Positions 45,818-57,509 of a stretch of 64,000 bases of DNA are shown here, piece after piece (positions within the stretch are counted from its first letter, which is position 1; every line of letters begins with the position of its first letter). The notes beneath the pieces are model-generated. The model ran no database searches. It was not told where the DNA came from and worked only from the letters and a program-made list of their open reading frames with translations. The position numbers and the translations under genes were made by a program. The stretch is taken from NCBI GenBank assembly GCA_016584495.1, contig WAID01000007.1, positions 2,838,001 to 2,902,000 on the forward strand, given 5' to 3'. The DNA is from Celoporthe dispersa (Eukaryota; Ascomycota; Sordariomycetes; Diaporthales; Cryphonectriaceae).

Positions 45818-46404
45818 GGGAGCCGCGGGAAAGGAAGGGGTCCACCCGCCTGGTCTGGTCCTGGACGAATTGGAGGAGGTGGTCTCCTTCCTGTAGGGTT
45901 GGATCGCAGCGCCCGGCCAATGAGAGGCTGCCTAAATGCAGGGACCTCCCAGGCTTAGGGCTCTCCCATCGCGGCAATGATCCGGGCGTTCGCCGTTGCT
46001 GCTTACCTAAGGCAGCTAGCCTAAAAGCATCTCCCGATTACCTGTTAGGAAACCACCTGCTGCCTGGTGGCATCTGGACGGCTTCAAGAGCCCCCCCACA
46101 AGATTCAGCAGAGAAGAAGCATTTCGTCGTCTTTGGCCTCTTATTTCGACATTGCTAATACCATTCACTCTCATTTCTGAGCGTTTGGATGGTGGTTGTA
46201 CTGGTAGTCTCTTTTTTCCCTTCCTTTCACCTGGTTTTTTCCCTCTCTTTTCTTAGACCAATACCTTGAGTCGACCACACCACAGTCCTTGACTACGCTC
46301 TCTTCCAGAGCATGTGACCCTGAACTGAAAGATGAGCGTGTATTGTTTGGATCTCGTGCTTCTAGTCTCGCTTGGCTCCGTCAGCAGCCCAGGCGGGCTT
46401 GAGA

Positions 46405-49264
46405 ATGGCTGGAAACACCGGCATCTTGCATAAAACGAGCGTGCAGCCTGCACAGGAGCATCGAACCACGCACCAGGTCACTACCACCACAGTAGGGGGG
46501 CAGAAGCGCCAAGTCGAGGTCCTAAATGCAGCAGCCGGCGATGAGCATCGTTCTGCGAAGAGGGCAGCCTCATTTCGGACTGCTGCATCTGCCAGCTCGG
46601 CACTGCCGATTCTCGTGGCCAGCGAGGTTACGAGACATCGACCGGCGGCCACACAGGGCGGCACCACCGTGGATGGTCTGTCTGAGTACTCGCAGAGGAG
46701 GAAATTCCCCTCCACCCCGACGCCAGCCTATGATGCTCAGCTCAGGCTGTCTCATCCCGCCTATAGGCTACCAGCACCACTCGTGGCCAACCTTGAATCG
46801 CTCGGCATCCAGAGCATCTACCCCTGGCAGAAGCAATGTCTCCTGCAGCCGGGCCTCCTTCAGGGCAAGAGGAACCTGGTCTATAGTGCACCGACCGGCG
46901 GCGGCAAGTCCCTCGTTGCAGACGTCTTGATGGTCAAACGGGTGCTAGAAGACAGGGAAGCCAAGGCCTTGCTGGTCCTGCCCTATGTCGCTCTCGTCCA
47001 GGAGAAGGTCCGCTGGCTGAGGAACATGGTCAGCGGTATCTCGAGGGAGACCATCACTGGACCGATCCAGGACTCCGAGCGCAGGCTGTGGAGGAAGCGT
47101 GCAGACGAGGACACCGTCAGGGTGGTTGCTTTCTTCGGCGGAAGCAAGATCAGGCAGACGTGGGCTGATTTTGATATCGGCGTCTGCACCATGGAGAAGG
47201 CGAACGCACTTGTCAATGGCGCGATCGATGACGGCTCCTTTACCAAGCTCAAGATCATCGTGCTCGACGAGCTCCACATGATCGACGACGACCACCGCGG
47301 CTACCTGCTTGAGCTCATGGCGACGAAGCTCCTCTCTCTGGACGGCGCCGTGCAGATCATCGGCATGAGCGCCACACTCACAAATATCAAGCTTCTTGCG
47401 GCTTGGCTCCACGCGCATTTCTACGAAACCGCCTACAGACCTGTGCCGATTGAAGAGCACCTGGTTTACGATGGCGACGTCTATGCGGCTGAGACAACGA
47501 GCGGTCTAACCAGAGCTGCAACACAAGCAGCTGGGAGCCTGGGCCCGCAGGCTAGGCCGGGTGCTCTGGGCGTCGTCGCGCCGTCTGATGCAAAAGAGCT
47601 GCAGGATCCTGTGCTGAACTCGGTTGTCGCGCTGGCGTGCGAGACAGCTCGCGCTGGCTATGGTGTGCTGGTGTTCGCGGGCAGCCGCGCTGGCTGTGAG
47701 TCCGATGCGCTGATCATCAGCCGCGCCATGCCTCTTCTGAGTGAGATGAACATAGATGCCCAGGAGAAGCGAGCAGACCTGCTCGGAGACCTTCGGAGTC
47801 TGCCGGGCGGCCTGGACGCGACACTCGAGCAGACCATACCAAGGGGCGTCGCTTTTCACCATGCGGGGCTCACAATTGAGGAGCGGGACCTGATCGCCAA
47901 TGCGTATGACTGTGGGATGATCAAGGTCTGTGTGGCCACGTGCTCCCTGGCAGCGGGCATCAACCTGCCGGCGAGGCGTGTGATCCTACACAACGCCCGC
48001 ATGGGTCGTGATCTCGTGGGACCCGCCATGCTCCGCCAGATGAGGGGGCGAGCTGGCCGCAAAGGCAAAAGACGAGGTCGGGGAGACATACCTCTGCTGT
48101 CGACAGAAGGACCTCGAGGACGTTGAGGAGCTGATGCGGGCAGACCTGCCCCAGGTGTCAAGCTCCCTCGGCACCGACAAGCAGCGCATACAGAGGGCGC
48201 TGCTCGAGGCCGTTGCCGTACGGCTTGCGGTCAGCCAAGAATCACTCGATGATTACGTCCGGAGGACGCTGCTCTACCACTCCACAGAGGTCGAAAGGAT
48301 TCACGATCTCGTCAAGACCAGCCTCTCGGACCTGCAGTCAAGAGGCTTCATCGCCACCGATCAGTTCTCCAACTTCGAGGCAACACAGCTCGGCAAGGCC
48401 ATCGTGACCTCATCGCTTGACCCCGAAGACGGCATCTTCGTCTATGAGGAGCTGAAGAAGGCGCTCCGGGCTTTTGTGATGGATGGTGAGATGCATATTC
48501 TCTACACGTTCACACCCGTCCAGATCATGTCGGTCGCCATCAACTGGAAGGTCTTTACCAACGAGATGGAGGGTCTTGATGAGAGCGGGATGCGGGTTCT
48601 TGGCTTTCTAGGGCTCAAGCCCACCGAGATGATCAGGATGTCGCGCGGAGGCACGATGAAGACCTCAACAACCCAGGAGAAGGAACTCGCCCGTGTCTAC
48701 TACCGCTTCTACCTCGCCCTACAGCTCCGTGATCTCTGTAACGAGATGCCCGTCCACCGCGTGGCGCAGAAATACGAGGTGCCGCGCGGCACCGTGCAGA
48801 CGCTGGCGCAGACCTGCCAGGGTTTTGCGGCCGCCATGATCAAATTCTGTGAGCAGATGGGCTGGGGCGTCATGGCCGCCGCGCTGGACCACTTCTCGGA
48901 CCGCCTCAGGGCCGGGGCGAGGTCGGACCTGCTGGAGTTGGCCAAGATCGCATTTGTCAAGAGCAGAACCGCGCGGGTCTTTTGGGATAACGGGCTGCGG
49001 AGCGTGGCTGCGGTTGCAAACGCGGACCCCCGGGAGCTGGTCCCGATACTGATGCAGGCGCAGCCCAACAAGCTGCGCCTGGAGGCGAAGGACGAGGAGA
49101 AGTACAAGGAGAAGCTGCTGCACAAGGCGAATGCCGTTGCGGACTCCGCAAACAGGCTCTGGCGTGAGTTGACCTGGTCATGCCAGCCTGGTTTGGGCAG
49201 AAGAGAGAAGCTAATGGACATTCGAACCAGAGATCGAACTGCAACAAGATGTCGACGAGGAATG
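46405..49264 (+). CDS. HELQ/Pol theta-type superfamily 2 DNA helicase (helicase only)
   Basis: Start ATG 46405; exon 1 runs to 49163 (one frame break), the intron is 49164-49229 (gtgagt...ccag), exon 2 49230-49264, giving about 930 aa. Helicase motifs: Q-like YPWQKQCL, motif I APTGGGKSL, motif II DELHM, motif III GMSATL, HHAGLT (motif IV region), and motif VI QMRGRAGR. The C-terminal half has the winged-helix and Sec63-like helical regions of the HELQ/Polq helicases. No polymerase domain follows, so this is the fungal helicase-only type related to Mus308/Polq and HELQ, linked to replication-fork and double-strand break repair. The frame breaks in the A4 run at 48067-48070 (one surplus A); removal makes GRKGKDEVGETYL continuous. 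Confidence 0.9.
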
Positions 49265-50496
49265 ACGGTAAGGGCCCAGGCCAGGAGCCCCCCCGCCCAA
49301 GACCCGTATCGGAGGCATCGGCATGCTGTTGTGTTTCGTCTTGGGCCACAACGGGTGGCCCTTTGTGCAACACCCCGTCCTAGTCAACCTGCCGCCGGCT
49401 GAAAGATGCTTTTGCCTCACCACAGCAGTCTCACGAAAAGTCAGACTACCAATGGTGCGGTCTGTGTCCTGCAGCAACCCGCAGCGGAGCAAGCCTTGTG
49501 TCTCGCCTCCCGCCCCAGCCACTGACCGAGGAGTGTCCAATACGGCCCCCCGCCTCCCTCCACCGCAGCATGTCGGCTGCAGCCCAGCAGAAATATTCCC
49601 AGCAATGAGCGAAGAGGCCGACATGCCCTGCCGCTCACGTCTTCCCAGCTGCGAGCGAGGAGGTGGTGAGAGGGCGAGAGGGCACCACAGCGCGCCCGGC
49701 CACACCCTCTCACCCCTCCCCAGACGCCGTCAAGGCATTGCATCATACTGCAGCTCTCTTGCCCGAAACGGCCTCGCGGCCGCAGTGATCACCTCGCCTC
49801 GTGCAGATGCATAGACGGGAAGCTCGCGAGCTACCGCGCGAACAGACACCCGATACTGGACAGGACCGCACATCACCTCATTAACGCCCAACGCAGCGCC
49901 GCAGCCTCATTTGCCCCCCCGCAGCAGCAGCCCAATGTTGCACAGCATACTTTGATTAGATTCTCAGCAAAACAAGCTGTGTGTGCTACTGTCCGCCCGC
50001 CTCAAATCCTTGGCAGCACCTGCACTATTGATGCGGGTCGATGCAACATCGGCCTCTGCTGCCTGCATGGCCTTGGTTGCTGATTCCTGCAGCCGCATTG
50101 CTTTTTTCTTTCTTTCTTTTTTTCTTTTTTCTTTTTCTTCTTGGCCAGCGCACTGTCCGACAAGCCCCGCCAGCGGGTGCTCTGGTCGCCATAGGCTGTC
50201 CAAAGAGCGTTTGCTCCCTGGGACATGGGCCGCAGGAGCCATTCCCAATAAGCAGCGAGTGTGGCGGCGGCTACCTGCCGCCTATTTGTGTCAGATAGAC
50301 AACAGTGTCTGCCTATGAGAGCAGATCATCACCACCACCACCACCACCACCCACCTCTTCACCCTCCATTCTTCAAGGGGTGATGCTGAATTTCCAGCCC
50401 AGGTTGCCACAACACCATCCTCCCTGCGTGCGTCTTTGCTCCAGGGGATTCTTGCTGGAAGCAGGCTCTCTCTCTCCCCCTCTCCGTCTCTCTCAT

Positions 50497-50529
<33 letters not shown>

Positions 50530-51063
50530 CAGATGACAAGGGGAGACGCCAAGGACACACAAGAGTTCGGATGACCTGGAGGGCCTCACGAGCGGCTCGC
50601 CGTACCGTCACACCCTCTGTATACATGCAGGTCACCCGGCCAGATGGTCGGTGTGGCTGGCTGGCTGGCTGGCTAGCTACCCTTTGCCGACACCCTCTTC
50701 CCGCTGTTGGCTCCCGCCTGCGATCTAAAGAGAATGCTCAGCCTGTCTGAAACGTGAAAGTGGGACCTCTGCCTCTTGCTTTGCTTTTTCCTGCGCTCGT
50801 ATAACATCGCTCGTCGCCGTGTGCCGCTATCTACAAAGCCTGCAGTCTGGTTCTGCCCTTTTTTTTTTTTTTTTAGAAAAAAAGAAATCTTTTTTCTCTT
50901 TCTTTTTCCCATTATTTCCCCCTCCCGTCTTCCCGGAAGAATAAAGCCCTTCACCCCCTTCGCAAACTTTCCCCTGCAGGCTTCTCGAGCACCTGGCCCG
51001 CCGAGCTTACTCCCACCTGCTCATTAGCCTGTCGCCTTGAACTCGGACAGAAGAAAGGTAGCA
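49265..51063. other. Intergenic region
   Basis: About 1.8 kb. It holds T-rich (50104-50140), CA/GA (50503-50529) and poly-T/A (50859-50884) tracts and a short GGCT repeat near 50658. No convincing gene is seen; it includes the promoter of the BTB gene. Confidence 0.5.
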
Positions 51064-51824
51064 ATGCAGTCGTGGGGCGTACCGGTCCCGCCCGCAAGAA
51101 ACGGGGAGGGGCCCTCGCGGAGGAACAACAACAACAGGAGGGACTTTACCCTGTTTGATGCCATGCAGGCTCCGTCGACCGCGCCGGACATCAGGGTGCT
51201 GAAAAAGATGCCGAAAGGACTAGATGCCGAGGAGGCCTTGGACTACCAGGAGGACCTATGGCTCACTACTCATGACGGGTAAGACCTTTTATTTCTTTTC
51301 TTCTTTTCTTCTTCCTCTTCTAGGGCCTATACATGTGTGTGCTGTTGTAGGATTATGACTGACAGCCTGGCGCAGGCGATATAGCTCTCCGATCATCCCC
51401 CTCCGTGTCGGCACTGCACCGCACCAGGAGGTCTTCCAGGTATGTTTCAGCTCTCCGAGGCCGCCTGTCCCGTCTGCCCTCACGAGCGGTGTCTTACTCA
51501 CGTTCCTGCTAGGTTCACAAGAATGTTCTACTCAAGTCTGCATGGTTTGAGAAGGCGCTCTGCGGAAACTTTGCAGAGGCGGCGGCCCAGTCGCTCGACT
51601 TTCCCGAGGAGGACCCAGCCATCTTCCATTTCCTCGTCGCCTACCTCTACGAGGAGAGATATGTCCCGACCAAGTCCCTGTCCAGCGCGCTCAGCCCCGA
51701 CGAGGGGGAAGACAAAGGCCAAGGCCAAGGCCAAGGCCAGGGACAAGGGCAAGGGCAAAGGCCCGGCACATGTCAACACGATGACCATGGATCTAGACAC
51801 GAGCGACTGGGGCGATGATGATAA

Positions 51825-51858
<34 letters not shown>

Positions 51859-52692
51859 ACCGACACCGACACCGACCACCCTGGGCGGCGTCGAGACCGG
51901 GACCGAGGAGGTCGAGCCCAGAGCGAGGACGTGCGCCTGGGACAGAAGCACCCGGGCGAACACCGACCAGAATGTGGCTGTCCGCAGTGTTTTGCACTGC
52001 CTTGCATCTCGTGCGGGTTCCAGCTGAGCAGCAACACGTTTGCCATGCTCCCCATGCCGGGCCAGCCGCCGCCGCCACCTCTTGCGCCCGCCGATGCTCC
52101 CGGCCAGAGACAGCGCCGCGACCCCCGCCGCGACCCCCGCCGGGCCGCCGACCCCCTATCTCTGCTGCGGGCTACCACGCCACCGCCGCCTACGGCCGCG
52201 GAGAAGGACCATGCACGGATCCGGGGCGAAGACATGCGCACGTGGCTACTCGCATACGAGCTCAACATTGACGTGTACATCTGCGCCAACCGGTTCCTGC
52301 TCGACGGGTTCAAGCAGAAGGTGGCCCGCGCCATGATCGACATGCTCGAGGCGGCAGGCCCCGACGCCGCGCGGGTCGAGGTCCTCGGGCTCTGCACGAA
52401 GCTCTACGAGGGGGTCGGCGCCGGCGACAGCCTGCTGAAGATGATCTTCGCCCGCGTCGGCTTCCTGCAGACGGCGCTGTGGAAGAGGGCGCCCGTCGAG
52501 ACCAACCGGTTCCTGACGGAGAACCCGGCGGTCGGCGCCCTGATCCTGAGGGAGATGGCCATCCGGGGCGAGGCGGACCTCTCCTCTAGGATCCCGAGCA
52601 TGGAGAGGAACACGGGCCTGCGGGCTCATCATCCCTTTGCGGCGGTGAACCTGCCTGCCCACCAACGCCACCGCCCTGTGCCTAGGTACTAG
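51064..52692 (+). CDS. BTB/POZ domain protein with poly-Asp insert
   Basis: Exons 51064-51278, 51376-51439, 51513-52692; introns begin gtaaga and gtatgt. Splicing gives RYSSPIIPLRVGTAPHQEVFQ joined to VHKNVLLKSAWFEKAL, the BTB core, then PAIFHFLVAYLYEERY. A surplus G in the G5 run 51704-51708 breaks the frame; the other frame is open to 52692. The corrected insert holds Lys-Ala repeats, about 12-15 Asp coded by a GAC repeat (51825-51857), and a Cys cluster CGCPQCFALPCISCGF (about 51973-52020). The chain then resumes a BACK-like helical part (LLAYELNIDVYICANRFLLDGFKQKVA). About 513 aa. In fungi such BTB proteins may act as Cul3 adaptors; no MATH or Kelch domain is seen. Splitting of a BTB fold by a long insert is unusual. 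Confidence 0.8.
51815..51875 (+). repeat. GAC/GAT repeat coding poly-Asp, then Thr-Asp units
   Basis: A run of Asp codons followed by (Asp-Thr)n inside the BTB gene. Confidence 0.85.
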
Positions 52693-53594
52693 TACTGAGA
52701 GGGGCTTGCTCCCGTCCCCAGGCCCCGGTCTTGCAACTTTAACAGGCTGGGAAAGCAGATGCACGATTTGAGTTTATATGAGAGAGAGAGAAAGAGAGAA
52801 AGCTTGGTTGACAGGACAGACTGACTTACTACAAAGGTTTTCTTTTTGAAATGAGAAAGGTCTTGAACACAAAACAGAAGAAGAAGTAAAAAAGAAAGAA
52901 AAGGTGCATGGCCAGATCTGAAGAGAAGAAAACAAGGTCACGGGCGATGGTTGTTGACAGGCTCATTCGGGTTATAATTAATGGCAGAACCCGAGCACTT
53001 ACTTGTTCTCTTCTTCCTGCACCTGATCCTGCACAAGTTTTAAGCGTTCCTTTTAACCGTGCCCTTGGGAAAAAGCGTCACCAACCTCGTCCCCATTGGT
53101 GGACTTCTAAACCAAGACGCATAATGTCCTCCTCCTACTACTAGTGATGCAACTTTTTTTTCCTTCTTTTCTGGGCCCTACCTGCATAATGCAAGCCCTT
53201 CCTGTTTTTGGGTTTTTTGTTTTGTTTTTTCCCGCCTCCTCCCTCTACCTCCTCCATCTCTTCTTAACCAATGCGGGGAAGAGAGCATGCAGAGGGTGGT
53301 CCCCACTGCTGTCGATCAGCAGATCCGGGGGAAGCGATGTCACTTGGCCCTCTCTGGTCTGGAAGATGGGTTCTTGTCTCGTTGTCGGCTTCCTCTTCCC
53401 GGATCCTCGGGCTATCTCATGGATGGAACATGTCGAGTCCAACCGGAACATCAGACCCGAAGTAGATGGGATAAAAAAGACCAACAGTTTCCCTTTCACC
53501 AGCCAGGTTTATTATCATGAAGAGATCTTCTCCTCGTCGTCACCACCACTGGCCTCCTCCTCCTCCACCACCGCCCTGAGCGCAAGCCGTCAAG
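52693..53594. other. Intergenic region upstream of the carboxylesterase
   Basis: About 900 bp with a GA repeat (52783-52800), T-rich tracts and no supported gene. An open frame enters the esterase region from 53144 but has a different start and no domain before 53595. Confidence 0.45.
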
Positions 53595-55541
53595 ATGACC
53601 TCCTCCTCGCCCCGCCCCCTCCTCCACGCCCTCTTCTTCCTCCCCCTCCTCCTCCTCCTCACCACCGTCCACGCCCAGCAGGACCTCGTCGCAGCACTGG
53701 ACTATGGCACCTTCCAGGGCGCCTACTCGTCCGCCTACAACATAACCTACTGGCAAAGATCCCCTTCGCCGCGCCCCCGCTGGGCCCGCTCCGGTTCCGC
53801 GGCCCGCAACCCCCGGCCCCGGTCCCCAACGGCACCGTCTACAACTCCACGCAGACCTTCGACATGTGTCCCCAGCGCACCGTCAACGGGTCCGAGGACT
53901 GTCTGTACCTGGGCCTGTACTCGCGGCCCTGGCGCCCGGCCGGCGAGACGACGACAACACCACCCCTCCGGCCCGTGGTGGTTGTGTTTTACGGCGGGGC
54001 GTATATCGAGGGGGACGCGAGCTTCTCGATCCCGCCGAGCGCGTATCCCGTGCTGAACGTGTCCGAGGGGACGACGGACCTGGTGTTTGTGTATGCAAAT
54101 TATAGGACCAACGCGTTTGGGTTCCTGCCGGGACGGGAGGTCGCGGCGGACCGGAATGGGAGTGATCTGAACCCGGGCTTGCTGGATCAGGATGCTGCCA
54201 TCAAGTGTGCGTTGAACATCTTGTCCGCCCTGTTGTTTTTTCTTTCTTGTTCCCTTGGGCGAAGAAGAAGAAGTGTCCAGACGGGAGGCACAATACTCAT
54301 CCTATTCTCCTCTCTCTCTCTCTCTCTCTCTCACAAACACGAAAGCAGCACGGACGAGGAGGAACTAACAAAAGACAGGGACCCAGAAGTATATCTCCGC
54401 CTTCGGAGGCGACCCGGCCCAGATCTCCATCTGGGGCCAGTCCGCCGGCGGAGGCAGCGTGGTAGCCCAGGCCATCGCCCGGGCCGGCCTCCCGGAGACC
54501 TCGCAGGACTCGCGCCCCAGGCTCAGCCGGGCCCTGGCCTCGAGCCCCTTCTGGGTCAAGACGTACGACTACGACGCGCCCCAGGCCCAGGCCGTCTACG
54601 ACAGCTTCAGCACGCTGGTCGGGTGCGGCACCGGCCCGGGCAGCCTGGCGTGCCTGAAGAGAGCCGACGTGCAGGCCCTGCGCAACGCGAGCCTGGTGGT
54701 GGACGCGAGCCACACGTACAACACGAGCAGCTACACGTGGGCGCCCGTGATCGACGGCCGGTTCCTGACCATGCGGCTGAGCGAGGCGAGCGACAAGGGC
54801 CTGGTGAACATGGACTACGGGTGGGGCATGTATAACACCCACGAGGGCCAGAACTTTGTCCCTCCCGGGCTGGCGGACGCCAACAACACGGGCACGCCGC
54901 CCTTCAACTCGAGCCTGGCCAGCTTTGACGGCTGGCTGGCGGGTTACCTGCCCGACTTCTCCGAGGCCGACCTGGCGAGGGTCAAGGAGCTGTACCCCGG
55001 AGGACGGGAGCAGCGAGCTGATCCCGAGCTACAACACGTCCTTTATCCGGGCCGGGCTGGTCTTTAGGGACTCTGTACTGGCCTGCCCTGGATACTGGAT
55101 GGCCGGCGCGGCACCGAGAGGCAGTTATCTGGGTGAATACTCGATTTCGCCTGCGACCCATGGTTCGGATACGGAATGGGTGCGTCCCCCCCGACCTGCT
55201 GCTGATGAAACTGCCTCGTCCTCCTCCTCCTCCTCAAAAAGAAAAACACATGCTGACCTTCAGCCCTCTTTTTCTGGTCTGCACAGTGGGACACAATCAG
55301 CTCCGTGCAAGAGACCGAGCCGGAGATCTACGAGGGCTACACCGGAGCCTTCGCCTCCTTCTTCATGACAGGCGACCCGAACGCCCTGAAACTGACTCCC
55401 AGCAACGTCTCGGGCGTGCCTCCGCTCTCGTCGGGCGAGGAGTTCAACATCAACGCTGATGGCTTTGCCGACGTCGAGCTGACGCAGTTCAAGACGCGGT
55501 GTGCCTTTTGGAAGAGCGTGGCCGCCAAGATACCTATATGA
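53595..55541 (+). CDS. Secreted type-B carboxylesterase/lipase (cholinesterase-like)
   Basis: Exons 53595-54206, 54379-55179, 55287-55541. The first intron (54207-54378) contains a CT microsatellite; its acceptor is chosen so that TGG (Trp) is completed, giving WTQKYISAFGGDP. A signal peptide opens the protein: a Leu-rich core then TTVHAQ. Oxyanion-hole region VVFYGGAYIEG, nucleophile GQSAGGGSV (Ser in GxSxG), the Cys pair motif EDCLYL and catalytic His in SPATHGSDTEW match the family. Two frame breaks: one base missing in AAA 53755-53757 (TYWQKIPFAAPPLG is restored) and one surplus in CCCCGG 54995-55000. Without correction, the first exon is truncated. About 555 aa. The substrate is unknown; esters or lipids outside the cell are typical. 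Confidence 0.85.
54310..54332. repeat. CT microsatellite in an esterase intron
   Basis: (CT)n within intron 1 of the esterase. Confidence 0.9.
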
Positions 55542-55803
55542 AGCCATGTGTGTGTGAGAGAGAAAAGAAATGTGTCTCCCAGAGGAGAGAGAAAAAAAGA
55601 AAGAAGAAATAAAAAAGGAAAGAAAGGAATAAATCATATAAGCATATATACCGGGCCTATGGATAGCCGTTTCACTGATTGATGACGATACGGAGCACCC
55701 CTGGAGCTCGCTCTATCGGCCGTAGGAGCCCTCGCCCCTCTCAGAGCCATATGCCGCTGGGTTGTGGCCCTGGTGGAGGATTAGGCTCAGCAGTGCTGCA
55801 CTC

Positions 55804-56038
55804 CTAGTCGATGGTATCTTCCCGCACTGTCATGCCATTTCTGATTGTCAGTAGTCTTGTACATGTCACAGTATAGGGGTGGTTAGGAGATCTGCGTACG
55901 TTTGAAGAGCTGCGACAGGACCTCGTCGGAGCGGGCCCGGATCGCATTGTGATACACTGGCGGTGCTCTTTGTCAGTAATCACAGAATTGCTTCCTGATG
56001 AGGAATCCCTTTTTTTTTTTTTTTAAAAGAGAGAGAGA

Positions 56039-56082
<44 letters not shown>

Positions 56083-57509
56083 AGGTAAACGTACTGATGT
56101 TGGTCTCAAAGGTCTTGATGCCGTTGACCTTCCTGGTCGTCTCCCTGGCCAGGTCAAAGTCCACATACATGTCCTCGATGTAGCTCGCGGCATAGACCGG
56201 GACCGTGTTCCTCTTGAGCTGCTCCTCGTCGTACAGGTCGTCCCACCGGTCGTACCGGGCAAGCATCTCGGCGGCCTCCTTCATCCTGTTGAGCTCAGGG
56301 TAGTCGTCGAACATGAAGGGGAAGATCATCTCGCCCGTGAAGCACAGCGGCGTCTCGTCGCTCGCAAAGGCAGGGTCGTCGAAGCCGTGGTTGTCGGCAG
56401 AGAGCCAGCGGAAGTCCTCGAGCTCCTGTCCCACCTGCTGGGCGGCCCAGTTCGAGGCGACCCCGCCCCTGTAGCAGTAGATGGCCTCGTGCAGGATCGC
56501 ATAGATAGGGCTCGTGTCGAAGGGCAGAAACTTCTCGAACTGGTCGAGGGTGGGGCGGGTGAGGAAGCCGTACTGGTCCAGGTCCATGCCCATGCGCAGG
56601 AGCATGCTGTGCACGCTGTCGAGGCCGCCGTGGAAGCCGAATATGTCGCCAATGGTGAGCAGGCGCCTGGCCGTGAGCCTCCCGCCCCCGGGGAGCTGCA
56701 CGCCGCCCCTCCCCTGGCGTGGAGGTAGGAGACGAGCCTGCGGACGGTGGCGACATCCTCGGGAAACTTTTTGTAGTAGGCCGTGTTGCGCTCGCGGACC
56801 TTCCTGAAGGTTGCCTGGTAGACCTCCCTGGGCGACCTGGAGATGGGCGCCAGGCCACCCGTGATCCAGACATCGCTCAGGCCCTCGGGGAACTTGGACA
56901 GGTACGACAGGCAGACGAAGCCGCCGAAGCTCTGGCCGAAGATGGACCACTTCCTCTTGGCAGGGTCGGCGACGCCGGCCGTGAGGTAGCTGCGCACGGC
57001 CTCGAGGTCGCGGACGTTGTTGTCCTGGCGGAAGTGCCTGAGGTGCTCGAACTGGTCGGTGGGCTGCCGGGGGATGGTGTCCGCCGTGACCGGCGTGCTG
57101 AGCCCGACGCCTCTATAGTCGAGGAAGAGGATCTGGTAGCCCTTGTTGAGGACGAAGCGGGTGAGAGGCGAGTCCTGAGGCTCAGGGTTGCCGAAGCCAG
57201 GTCCGCCCTGCAGGTAGACCACTGAGAAGGAGAAGAGAAGCGGTCAGCCGTCTTGAATACCACCCGGCCAGGTCAGGTCGACCTACTCCACGGCCTCTGG
57301 GTTGTGGGCTGCTCCGAGGCGGAGGCGGACGCCTCGTACTTGGTGGCTGATCTTGCAAAGAGGTGGATCTCGCCGTCCTGCGGGCTGCGGTAGTCCTTGG
57401 GGACGGAGAACAGATACTCGGTCACCAGAAAGGGTCCTTGTGATGTAGCCAAGTCAGCCGACAGGACAGATGGCAGGGCACTGGCTGGTCTGCCCACCTG
57501 GAACGACAT
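55804..57509 (-). CDS. Proline iminopeptidase (alpha/beta hydrolase, peptidase S33)
   Basis: Removes N-terminal proline from peptides. Minus-strand exons: 57509-57287, 57221-56095, 55956-55900, and a last exon starting at 55840. Donors are gtaggt, gtacgt and gtacgc. Exon joins give RPWMVYLQGGPGFGNP and NIMYHNAIRARSDEVLSQLFK, both typical of the family. Catalytic Ser lies in FGQSFGGFV; C-terminal YAASYIEDMYVDF carries the family's conserved end. One base is missing near C4 runs 56706-56714, where SYLHARG continues to VQLPGGGRLTARRLL. The last exon may read to TGA at 55830-55832, or, if a base is missing, to TAG at 55804-55806 with end REDTID, the usual fungal C-terminus. A GA microsatellite (56028-56077) fills intron 2. 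About 480 aa; end coordinate uncertain. Confidence 0.85.
56028..56077. repeat. GA microsatellite in an iminopeptidase intron
   Basis: A (GA)n run of about 50 nt next to a poly-T/A block, inside an intron. Confidence 0.9.

Larger units (their letters stand above)
39141..46404. other. Gene desert between SNT2 and the HELQ-like helicase
   Basis: About 7.2 kb without any recognised protein domain or tRNA. Open frames up to 299 codons are low-complexity (Arg/Ser/Glu/Pro) and overlap each other on both strands. It contains many simple repeats (39150-39178, 41929-41959, 42894-42924), C- and G-homopolymers, and a small inverted/direct repeat cluster (45771-45817). The two flanking genes are divergent, so it contains both promoters and may include long 5' leaders or noncoding transcripts. 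Confidence 0.55.

Noticed and set aside
53144..53594. Upstream extension of the esterase frame
   Set aside because: No signal peptide or domain; the ATG at 53595 in the other frame gives a clean signal peptide leading into the enzyme.
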